Shown here piece by piece: positions 11,720 through 22,163 of a DNA stretch of 64,000 bases (positions are counted from its first letter, which is position 1; every line of letters starts with the position of its first letter). The stretch comes from Axinella damicornis. Lineage: Eukaryota; Porifera; Demospongiae; Axinellida; Axinellidae. Location of the stretch: positions 10,493,052 through 10,557,051 of the forward strand of contig OZ007518.1 in the NCBI GenBank assembly GCA_963931865.1. Reading direction: 5' to 3'. Made by a program: the position numbers and the translations under genes. Under the pieces are notes generated by a model that searched no databases, was not told the DNA's origin, and was given only the letters and a program-made list of their open reading frames with translations.

Positions 11720-14700
11720 ATGAGTGTTGGTAAATTCCAGGTGTACAGCCCTCCTGGCTTCAACAACACTTCAAATTCGTTTGGGTCCCCACACACTCCC
11801 GTGATCGGGCTCCTAGATCGAGATCGTGGCATTCGTCCCTCCCCTCATGGCGGTAGCAGGGACCCCCCGGAGGTTATGGATGATGACTACTTTAAGCAGT
11901 TGGTCCATGTTGAGAGGCATCCTAACGGTGGGGCAAGTATAGTACACTTGTACCAGGAAGAGTTTGATCACCTAGCTGGCGACCAGGTGGACAAGCTTGC
12001 GCATGTGTTCTTTCAGGAAGTGTTCAGTGAGGAGCCGGAGGGGATCCCCAAGCATGTGATTGGAATTGTCCACAATGCTGCTTCGTATATGCCGGAGATC
12101 GTTGGGTACCTGGCCCTCACCCACCCGGACCTGGCTGTCAAGACAGGTCACCTGAGGAAATCAGAGATTGAGTCGGTGAGGATGGAGGAGTATGCCTCAC
12201 GGGTCGAGGCAACCTACTCGCATGGGACCTTCCGCTGTGGACCTCTGTTGCAGCTGAGCATGGTGGGACAAGTCTCAGAGGAGTCTGGGGGATACTTCCC
12301 CGAGTTTCTGGGTGAGTGGAGTGTGGGATGGTGGGAAGAAAGTGATCCTGTGTGAGAGGAGCGTGGGATGGTGGGGACGAAGTGATCCTGTGTGAGAGGA
12401 GTGTGGGATGGTGGGGAGGAAGTGATCCTGTGTGAGAGGAGCGCTAGATGATGGGGATGAAGTGATCCTGTGTGAGAGGAGCGTGGGATGGTGGGGATGA
12501 AGTGATCCTGTGTGAGAGGAGTGTCAGATGATGGGGGGGAAGTGATCGTGTGTGAGAAGAGCGTGGGATGGTGGGAGCAAGTGATCCTGTGTGAGTGGAG
12601 CGTGGGATGGTGGGGAGGAAGTGAGTGGTATCCCCTGGAAGCTAGCTGTGCGGACAGAATGTTTTAGTACAGCTCACGTGGTCCATGGGTTCACTGGGGT
12701 TATGAGAAGGGAAATACAAACACCTGGTAGAGCACTTACCCTGAACACTGGGTGCAGACTGTGTACGGGAATAACCTGTGAACATTATACAATGATGTGA
12801 AAAGGTAACTTTCCCCGTGCACACGTGTGATGTGTCAGTTTTTTGACTCTCGATAGCAGTTACAGCAAATCAAGCCTCATCTTTCCGCTCAGAGTAATGC
12901 AGTGCATGGCTACATCTGATCCCTAGCAGTGAAATGTACATTGTACATGTACCTGAAGTGTACCGGATCCAGCATAGATTCTCAGCTGCCGTATGCAGCT
13001 GCTAGTCTCGGAACCAGACTGCCAACCCAAAGCGGGTGTGGGAGTCTGGTACTCAGACTGCATATTGACTCATGAGTTATGGTTCAGTATTATAGTCGTA
13101 TCTTAACGCTGGACCAGTGATGCACAGCACATACATGTAGATAGACTCCTTCAGCAGGTGACTGTGATCGCAGGAACGCAGAATGGAATGCAAGAACACG
13201 GAATGGAAGGCAGAATGGAACATAATACTGTCGCAGAGCGTATCAAAGTGTAGTTTTGGCCATTCAGCTTCCAGTTACGAGTGTTTGGTAGCAGCCCAGC
13301 TGTCTGCTCAGAGCGGAGGCCTGTCCTGGCGATAGCCTAACCCCGCCCAGCTGTCTGCTCAGAATGGAGGCCTGTCCTGGCGATAACCTAACCCCGCCCA
13401 GCTGTGTGCTCAGAACGGAGGCCTGTCCTGGCGATAACCTAACCCCGCCCAGCTGTCTGCTCAGAGCGGAGGCCTGTCCTGGCGATAGCCTAACCCCGCC
13501 CAGCTGTCTGCTCAGAACGGAGGCCTGTCCTGGCGATAACCTAACCCCGCCCAGCTGTCTGCTCAGAGTGGAGGCCTGTCCTGGCGATAGCCAAACCCCG
13601 CCCAGCTGTCTGCTCAGAACGGAGGCCTGTCCTGGCGATAACCTAACCCCGCCCAGCTGTCTGCTCAGAGCGGAGGCCTGTCCTGGCGATAGCCTAACCC
13701 CGCCCAGCTGTCTGCTCAGAACGGAGGCCTGTCCTGGCGATAACCTAACCCCGCCCAGCTGTCTGCTCAGAGCGGAGGCCTGTCCTGGCGATAGCCTAAC
13801 CCCGCCCAGCTGTCTGCTCAGAACGGAGGCCTGTCCTGGCGATAACCTAACCCCGCCCAGCTGTCTGCTCAGAGCGGAGGCCTGTCCTGGCGATAGCCTA
13901 ACCCCGGTAATCAGCTTTGCATTCTTGGTGTGTGATCATTCTCTAGCCAATGACGACTTTGGAGGAACAAATGACAGCCATCGGTAGCTTTGCAACTCGC
14001 GTACACAATTGTGGCTCAATTCGAGGGACAAGTTCTTTTTCAAGCTGCACTACCGTTACCAAATTTGACCTCGTTCCTCCATTCCGGGTCTCATAGACAG
14101 TCACCTGATCATGCTTGTCTAGCTACCAGGAAGCCAGGTACATCGAAGGGAAAGCCAACAGGCAACGTACAGAAAGAACATAATTATGTGCATTGTACCT
14201 GTACTTGAATCTTCCTATCAAATAAAGTCACTAAGGAAGTGTTAGTTATGTTGCTATGCTTATCTTTTATGAGATTGAGATAGAAATATTATGAGTCTTG
14301 AGCCTCAGGGTACGTAAACTGACCTCAAATGTAGTGTGGTTGGTGCTGAGTTATCAGGCAGGCGGACAACCTTCAGATTGCAAATTCAACAAACCTTCAC
14401 TCCCCCCTTCTCTCCCCCTCCTCTCTCCCCCTCCTCCCCCTTCTCTCTCCTCCCCCCCCCCCCCCCCCCCCTCCTCTCTCCCCCTCCTCCCCCTTCTCTC
14501 TCCCCCTCCTCCCCCTTCTCTCTCCCCCTACTCCCATCCTGCCCGCCCCCTCCTCTCTCCAGACCTCCTAGAGGACTGTCCATTTCTTCGCCTCACTCTG
14601 CCGTGGGGTACCCTCTCCTCCCTCCAACTCACACACCGTAGCCACAGCGACGACGGTCCTATCCTGTGGGTGCGTCCCGGAGAACAACTCATCCCCACTG

Positions 14701-17248
14701 CTGAGCTGGGAGGAACACCCAAGAAGAGGAAAATGTGAGTGTTGACTCTCTTTCTTTCGTAGGCACAAGGTGATGCCCAAACCTTGGGGTACTATTCCCT
14801 TCTAAAATGCTGAAGCCCTAAGCTTACGACTACCTTTGAACCTGTCTTGAATGGCTGTCAATATGGTTGGCTTTGTTGAGCAGCTCTGTGCGAAGAATAG
14901 GCTTTGGTAATGTGACACTCATTCCTGAGAGCTGAAGCGCTAATAGGAGCATACACTAGGTCTTCTGAGTCTGACTAGCCACACCCCGCGCTACCAGGAG
15001 TGTGGTTTGCACTTCAATAATTACAGCAATATAGATACACCCTTGATTACATATAGAGCATGCGTAAATAGATACACTCTTAATTTACATATAGAGCATG
15101 CGGAAATGGATAGATACACCCTTGATTTACAGATAGAGCATGCGGAAATAGATAGATTAGATTAGATCAGCGGACACCTCTCCGTGGACCAATGTAAGCA
15201 ATGGTACATGTACATCACTATCACATTCCTCGCAGGGTTGATCAAACATCGAAAACGAACAAATGGTACACTTTCCTACAGAATTGTAATGCAATTATGT
15301 AACGTGAATGATGTCATGCGATCAGCTGTAAGTATCAGTGTCGGTACAGCGACCTGTTAGTTCGTGTCTTCAGCATAGCCAGACGTACAACCCCAGGGAT
15401 TCATTTGGGGGAGGGCATTCGTCCCTCTTGAAGCCATGGCCAGCTACCCTCCCTCACTCATGCGCATGTACTGTTTTCACAGAGGCACTTCGGAGCTCCA
15501 GAGCTTGCTGTACGGTCCACGGATGAATGAGAAACGGGAGACTCTCTTTGAAGACCGGACCCGTTGCCATGCCGACCATGTAGGGAAGGGCCAAGATACC
15601 ACTGCTGCTGTGGGTGTCCTCAAAGCTGTCAATTTTGGAGATGAGAGGTGAGCGCAATATCGTGCCTGAAGGCATACTGGTCTCCTTCTCTCTGCGTTTG
15701 GTAGGGCATTGTATGAGTGACTGCAAAGTGCAGATCCAGAGACTGTGTGTACCTCAGTACGAGAGCCCGGGTACCTCAGTATGAGAGCCCGGGTACCTCA
15801 GTACAAAAGCCTGGGCACCTCGGTATGAGAGCCCGGGCACCTCGGTATGAGAGCCCGGGTACCTCAGTACGAGAGCCCAGGTACCTCAGTATGAGAGCCC
15901 GGGTACCTCAGTACGAGAGCCCAGGTACCTCAGTACGAGAGCCCAGGTACCTCAGTACGAGAGCCCAGGTACCTCAGTATGAGAGCCCGGGTACCTCAGT
16001 ACGAGAGCCCGGGTACCTCAGTACGAGAGCCCGGGTACCTCAGTACGAGAGCCCGGGTACCTCGGTACGAGAGCCCGGGTACCTCGGTACGAGAGCCCAG
16101 GTACCTCAGTACGAGAGCCCAGGTACCTCAGTATGAGAGCCCGGGTACCTCAGTACGAGAGCCCGGGTACCTCAGTATGAGAGCCCGGGTACCTCAGTAC
16201 GAGAGCCCGGGTACCTCGGTACGAGAGCCCGGGTACCTCGGTACGAGAGCCCGGGTACCTCAGTACGAGAGCCCGGGTACCTCAGTATGAGAGCCCGGGT
16301 ACCTCAGTACGAGAGCCCGGGTACCTCCGTATGAGAGCCCGGGTACCTCGGTATGAGAGCCCGGGTACCTCAGTATGAGAGCCCGGGTACCTCAGTATGA
16401 GAGCCCGGATACCTCAGTATGAGAGCCCGGGTACCTCAGTACGAGAGCCCGGGTACCTCCGTATGAGAGCCCGGGTACCTCGGTATGAGAGCCCGGGTAC
16501 CTCAGTATGAGAGCCCGGGTACCTCCGTATGAGAGCCCGGGTACCTCCATATGAGAGCCCGGGTACCTCAGTATGAGAGCCCGGGTACCTCAGTATGAGA
16601 GCCCGGATACCTCAGTATGAGAGACCTGGCACCTCAGTATGAGAGTCCGGGTACCTCAGTACGAGAGCCCGGGTATGTCAGGGCTGGATACTGGGTATGA
16701 GAGCTATGGTGTCCAGATGCAGCTATTGCGAATCATGCCAGTATTACCACTCTCAGCTGTTGAGACTGTTCTCAACTTTCATGTGGTATGTTCGTTGATT
16801 GACTGTCCATTCAGAGACTAGGTTTGTTGACTAGCAGGCCTACGCTGGAGCAGGTAGTAGTTTACTGAGCTCACCTTGGCAATATCGAGTAGCTTACTGA
16901 GCTCACCTTGGAAATATCCAGTAGTTTACTGAGCTCACCTTGGCAATATCGAGTAGCTTACTGAGCTCACCTTGGAAATATCCAGTAGTTTACTGAGCTC
17001 ACCTTGGCAATATCGAGTAGTTTACTGAGCTCACCTTGGAAATATCCAGTAGTTTACTGAGCTCACCTTGGAAATATCCAGTAGTTTACTGCGCTCACCT
17101 TGGAAATATCCAGTAGTTTACTGAGCTCACCTTGGCAATATCTAGTGAACTGTACAGCTGACCTTGAGCGATTGACATATTGATTGTTCTCTTCTCTCTA
17201 CACTCCTCCCCCTCCCCCTCCGACTCTCCCTCCCCTCCTCCCCCTCCA

Positions 17249-17281
<33 letters not shown>

Positions 17282-17684
17282 CCATCACCCCAATCATTTC
17301 TCCAATTGCCCCCCATCTTCCTTCCTTTCCCCGCGACCCTACCCTCTCTCCTCTTCCCCTTCCCGCCTCCCTTCCTCCCCCCTCACAGTTCTGGTGTCAA
17401 TATGGACATGAAAGACGTGGTGTGTTTCCATGCAGGAGACTTCAATGAGGTGGCTCTGAGATTGCAACTGGACCTCTATGAGCCCCCCATGTCACAGGTG
17501 TGAGCTGATCCACTAACTAGCTCAGTGAAAATTCTTCAGCTGAGCATAACAAGAAATCATAGCTACACGGATTAGAAATCTTGAAAGTACACAAGCACTG
17601 GCATTTGTAGTCGACATTGTTGGTAACCATCACTCGACATTGTTGGTAACCATCACTCTCCTCTTATTCACGCACACACACACA

Positions 17685-17737
<53 letters not shown>

Positions 17738-20002
17738 TCACAGTGTCGTCAGTGGGTGGAAGAGGCTAAGCTGAACCAGTTGAGACGGGAGGGGATACGC
17801 TACGCCCAACTCCGTCTGCGTGACAATGACATCTACTTCATCCCTCGTAACATTGTGCACCAGTTCCGCACCATTGCAGCCTGTACCAGCATCGCTTGGC
17901 ACCTGCGTCTGAGGGACTACTCAGGGGACACTCAACATAAACAAGCGTGTACCAATGACAGGCTTAAGGGAGAGCAGTCTCTACGCTTTTCTAGCCACAG
18001 CTCTGACTCAACCTCAGATTCGGACAGTGACGGGGACCGAAGTTGGTTGTTGGGGAAGAGGAGAGTACCAGGAGAGGAATCGGACACTCACATCAGCTTC
18101 TCCTACTCCTCAGACGAGGACTTCATTCCCAGTATTATGAAGAAGAAGGAGAAGAAACCACACTCACGATCGGAAAAGAAAGAACAACCTATGTCGCACA
18201 AAAGATCAGCATCTCCTGCTAGTAAGATACACTTTACGGGCAATGCCCGAAGTGCACCACCGCCTGTGGAGCATTTTGAAGCTTCAGCTTTTCCATCACA
18301 GCGGAGATTTGAGAACAGGAAGAAGGATGATAGCTTGAGTCTGGAGCAGAAGCGTCGCAGACTCAGCTCCATGAACACGAGCAGACTACCCTCCAGCTCT
18401 ATTCCCGGTAGCCCAGTTGTCAGCTCACTGGCCGAGAAAGGCACACCGTCCACGAGAGATCATGAAGCATGCCAGGGACCAGCGACTATGACTAAACCTG
18501 ACGCACTTGCTACTTTGAAGGAGGAGCTGTTGTTGTCCTCCAATAGTGAGGAGTCTGACTGCAACAGAGAGAAAGCAGTCAACCGGCACGCTCCCTCCTC
18601 TGCCTCGGTCCCCCACTCCAACTCCGGGGGGAGCAACAGAACAGCTGGCAAGAAGGGCGTGACAGAAACCAGCAGCGACAGCGGCTCGGAGATCAGGAAG
18701 CCAGTGCTGTCCGAACACCAGCACCAGAATGGGTATTTCTGTACCAGCAACAGCAGCAGCTCCAGTAGTGAATCCTCGGAATCGGACTCGGACAACTGGG
18801 AACCAAACTTCTTCAAGAAGAAGAAAGCAAAAAAGAAGATCAACTTGCACCAAGATTCTGGCCTAAAGAAAGGAAAGAAGGTTATCAAAATGGCAGGCTC
18901 AAATTTGGGTAAAAAGTTGAGTAAGAGGCCGGGCAGGTTTGAGAGTAGTAGCTCAGAAAGTGAAGATTCGGAACCGGACCCAGACCACAAGCCCCTCCCC
19001 ACCTCAGCTTCTCGTGGAAAGCATAATGATAGCCTCCACAGGTCGTCCCCTCATGAGCACCAACCGACCAACAAGCTGACTCCTTCACATGCAAAAGATC
19101 AACAGTCTTCCTCACCGCATTTGAAGGCAGGCAGTGGTACAAGCCGGCTCTCCTCTCTACCACCAACACCAGATGACGACTCTCACAAGAGAGAAGGGTT
19201 AAAATCCATCAAGCACGGTTCAGAGGTGCCTCCTAGGACTGAGGAGCAGAAGCTAGCGAAACCGTCAGAGAAGAAGGCACCTGAGCACAAGGACCAGACT
19301 CGAAAGAGACCACTTGAAACATCACTTGAAAAGCCACTGACACAAGACACTTCTCCAGCAAAGAAATTGAGACTTGTAGACATTGATTTCACGGGTGGGA
19401 AAATGAGGAATAATCCAGCCGCTTTCGCCAAGGCGTCCTCCAAAGTGTCGCTGATGAAGAAACTGAAGTTACAGGCACAGAGACACCACCTCAGCCCGGG
19501 CAAACATCATCCTCATTCAGGCACCCACAGCCCAAAACTACCCACAAGCTCAGCACACAGACATCAGTCAGATAGGTCCACCTCGGATAAAGACGAACGT
19601 CATAGGATTGTGAGCTCCAACGCATCCAATGTGCTAAAGGTTACTCCACTCCTGGGCAAGAATGGTCAAGTCACAACACAACACACTGTCCGTAACTCAG
19701 TGAATGGACGAGCAGCCAGTATACATTTTGGCAGTGATGCTGATCACACTGCAGTGAGCACTCACAGGAACTCAACAACAGAGCCGAAATCAAGCAGAAG
19801 CAAGCTAGAGGAGACACACACAGATATGTTTGCTCATAAAGATGCCGTTTTGGCAGCCAAATTTCCACAAAAGAGGAAACTGGTATCGGAGCAGTGCTCC
19901 ACCCCCCCTCCTCCACCCCCTCACAAACCTCACAGAACCACCGAACCTCTGGAAAGAACTAAGACTCCACACAGACATTCCCTACCTTCTCACAGAGTAT
20001 GA
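11720..20002 (+). CDS. RSBN1: RSBN1/RSBN1L family JmjC protein (KDM9/DPY-21 type)
   Basis: Nuclear JmjC-family protein; the worm relative DPY-21 demethylates H4K20me2. Exons 11720-12311, 14563-14734, 15483-15647, 17389-17497, 17744-20002, all GT-AG and phase-matched, 1098 aa. Family blocks in order: [132 protein letters not shown]. Candidate Fe(II) triad: H284 and D286 (the HAD in exon 3) with H385 (VHQF in exon 5). Residues about 400-1098 are a long Ser/Lys-rich, probably disordered tail. Vertebrate RSBN1 carries its long disordered part mainly before the domain, while only about 55 residues precede it here. No AATAAA was found before the 27-bp array. Symbol names the family, not a proven one-to-one orthologue. 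Confidence 0.95.
12312..12625. repeat. 40-bp array starting at the RSBN1 intron 1 donor
   Basis: About eight units of roughly 40 bp containing gtgggatggtgggga and gtgatcctgtgtgagag. The array begins exactly at the 5' splice site: the true donor gtgagtggagtgtgggatgg is the first unit, and each later unit repeats a gtgtgagagg or gtgagtgg segment. Confidence 0.9.
13295..13906. repeat. 51-bp minisatellite, exactly 12 copies, alternating subtypes
   Basis: 612 bp = 12 x 51 bp, starting cccagctgtctgctcaga and ending cctaaccccg. Two linked substitutions define subtype A (agcggagg with gatagcc) and subtype B (aacggagg with gataacc), which alternate from unit 3 on as a 102-bp dimer. Fifty-one is a multiple of three, so a 207-codon frame crosses it, but it sits in RSBN1 intron 1. 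Confidence 0.95.
14395..14562. repeat. C/T-rich simple repeat at the RSBN1 exon 2 acceptor
   Basis: Long ccccctcctctct-type tract, including a run of about 20 C, extending to the acceptor ctctccag of the exon at 14563. Confidence 0.9.
15749..16674. repeat. 22-bp minisatellite, about 42 copies, RSBN1 intron 3
   Basis: Unit gagagcccgggtacctcagt plus ac. Variation is confined mainly to three sites: cccggg/cccagg, cagt/cggt/ccgt and tac/tat. The unit contains cccggg and ggtacc palindromes. It lies inside the intron 15648-17388, so open frames across it are not genes. Confidence 0.95.
16853..17147. repeat. 32-bp minisatellite, RSBN1 intron 3
   Basis: About nine units built on agtttactgagctcacctt followed by ggaaatatcc or ggcaatatcg. 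The two endings alternate over the first few units. Confidence 0.9.
17656..17743. repeat. (CA)n abutting the RSBN1 exon 5 acceptor
   Basis: CA/CTCA repeat running directly into ctcactcacag, the 3' splice site of the last exon at 17744. Confidence 0.9.
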
Positions 20003-20176
20003 CTATCAACTATCTTTCCCCCAATTTTATTTCTCAGATTTTATTTCAACTTCTCCCGTCAATTCAGCGTTCTACTGTTCATTGTGTATGTATAGTTCCC
20101 CAGGAGTACGTGCTCTGTGCTTGTTTGTTGTCAGTCTCTGCCACAAGTATAGTTTCCTGACCGAACACAACATCAG

Positions 20177-21963
20177 CACCTTGCTAGCCACGTTCCCTGC
20201 AGGCACCTTGCTAGCCACGTTCCCTGCAGGCACCTTGCTAGCCACGTTCCCTGCAGGCACCTTGCTAGCCACGTTCCACACCTTGCTAGCCACGTTCCCT
20301 GCAGGCACCTTGCTAGCCACGTTCCCTGCAGGCACCTTGCTAGCCACGTTCCTTGCAGGCACCTTGCTAGCCACGTTCCCTGCAGGCACCTTGCTAGCCA
20401 CGTTCCACACCTTGCCAGCCACGTTCCCTGCAGGCACCTTGCTAGCCACGTTCCCTGCAGGCACCTTGCTAGCCACATTCCCTGCAGGCACCTTGCTAGC
20501 CACGTTCCCTGCAGGCACCTTGCTAGCCAAGTTCCCTGCAGGCACCTTAATTGCTAGCCACGTTCCCTGCAGGCACCTTGCTAGCCACGTTCCCTGCAGG
20601 CACCTTGCTAGCCACGTTCCCTGCAGGCACCTTGCTAGCCACGTTCCCTGCAGGCACCTTGCTAGCCTCGTTCCTGCAGGCACCTTGCTAGCCACGTTCC
20701 CTGCAGGCACCTTGCTAGCCACGTTCCTTGCAGGCACCTAATTGCTAGCCATGTTCCCTGCAGGCACCTTGCTAGCCACGTTCCTTGCAGGCACCTTGCT
20801 AGCCACGTTCCCTGCAGGCACCTTGCTAGCCACGTTCCCTGCAGGCACCTTGCTAGCCACGTTCCCTGCAGGCACCTTGCTAGCCAAGTTCCCTGCAGGC
20901 ACCTTGCTAGCCACGTTCCCTGCAGGCACCTTGCTAGCCACGTTCCCTGCAGGCACCTTGCTAGCCACGTTCCCTGCAGGCACCTTGCTAGCCACGTTCC
21001 CTGCAGGCACCTTGCTAGCCTCGTTCCCTGCAGGCACCTTGCTAGCCACGTTCCCTGCAGGCACCTTGCTAGCCACGTTCCTTGCAGGCACCTAATTGCT
21101 AGCCATGTTCCCTGCAGGCACCTTGCTAGCCACGTTCCTTGCAGGCACCTTGCTAGCCACGTTCCCTGCAGGCACCTTGCTAGCCACGTTCCCTGCAGGC
21201 ACCTTGCTAGCCACGTTCCCTGCAGGCACCTTGCTAGCCACGTTCCCTGCAGGCACCTTGCTAGCCACGTTCCCTGCAGGCACCTTGCTAGCCATGTTCC
21301 CTGCAGGCACCTTGCTAGCCACGTTCCCTGCAGGCACCTTGCTAGCCACGTTCCCTGCAGGCACCTTGCTAGCCACGTTCCTTGCAGGCACCTAATTGCT
21401 AGCCATGTTCCCTGCAGGAGGCACCTTGCTAGCCACGTTCCCTGCAGGCACCTTGCTAGCCACGTTCCTTGCAGGCACCTAATTGCTAGCCACGTTCCCT
21501 GCAGGCACCTTGCTAGCCACGTTCCCTGCAGGCACCTTGCTAGCCACGTTCCCTGCAGGCACCTTGCTAGCCACGTTCCCTTGCAGGCACCTAATTGCTA
21601 GCCACGTTCCCTGCAGGCACCTTGCTAGCCATGTTCCCTGCAGGCACCTTGCTAGCCACGTTCCCTGCAGGCACCTTGCTAGCCACGTTCCCTGCAGGCA
21701 CCTTGCTAGCCACGTTCCTTGCAGGCACCTAATTGCTAGCCATGTTCCCTGCAGGCACCTTGCTAGCCACGTTCCCTTGCAGGCACCTTGCTAGCCACGT
21801 TCCCTGCAGGCACCTTGCTAGCCACGTTCCCTGCAGGCACCTTGCTAGCCACGTTCCCTGCAGGCACCTTGCTAGCCACGTTCCCTGCAGGCACCTTGCT
21901 AGCCATGTTCCCTGCAGGCACCTTGCTAACCACGTTCCCTGCAGGCACCTTGCTAGCCACGTT
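20177..21963. repeat. 27-bp tandem array, interrupted by the assembly gap
   Basis: At least 64 units of caccttgctagccacgttcc plus ctgcagg. The unit carries two palindromes, gctagc and cctgcagg. A variant junction (cacctaattgctagccatgt) recurs near 20736, 21091, 21391, 21481, 21592 and 21729 and marks a higher-order period of about 300-355 bp in the first half. Located 175 bp after the RSBN1 stop, possibly in its 3' UTR since no earlier AATAAA is seen. The true length is unknown because the array enters the gap. Confidence 0.95.
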
Positions 21964-22163
21964 NNNNNNNNNNNNNNNNNNNNNNNNNNNNNNNNNNNNN
22001 NNNNNNNNNNNNNNNNNNNNNNNNNNNNNNNNNNNNNNNNNNNNNNNNNNNNNNNNNNNNNNNNNNNNNNNNNNNNNNNNNNNNNNNNNNNNNNNNNNNN
22101 NNNNNNNNNNNNNNNNNNNNNNNNNNNNNNNNNNNNNNNNNNNNNNNNNNNNNNNNNNNNNNN
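21964..22163. other. Assembly gap, 200 Ns
   Basis: Exactly 200 undetermined bases inside or at the end of the 27-bp array, probably a fixed-size placeholder. The sequence right of the gap is unrelated to the array. Confidence 1.

Noticed and set aside
13364..13987. 207-codon frame of 17-residue repeats
   Set aside because: It is the 51-bp array (multiple of three) within RSBN1 intron 1, with no acceptor or donor joining it to conserved exons.
20072..21794. Long frames on both strands across the 27-bp array
   Set aside because: 27 is a multiple of three and the unit lacks stops; both strands are equally open, as expected of repeats.
20177..21963. Possible CRISPR-like array
   Set aside because: Units are contiguous with no unique spacers, and the context is a eukaryotic gene region.
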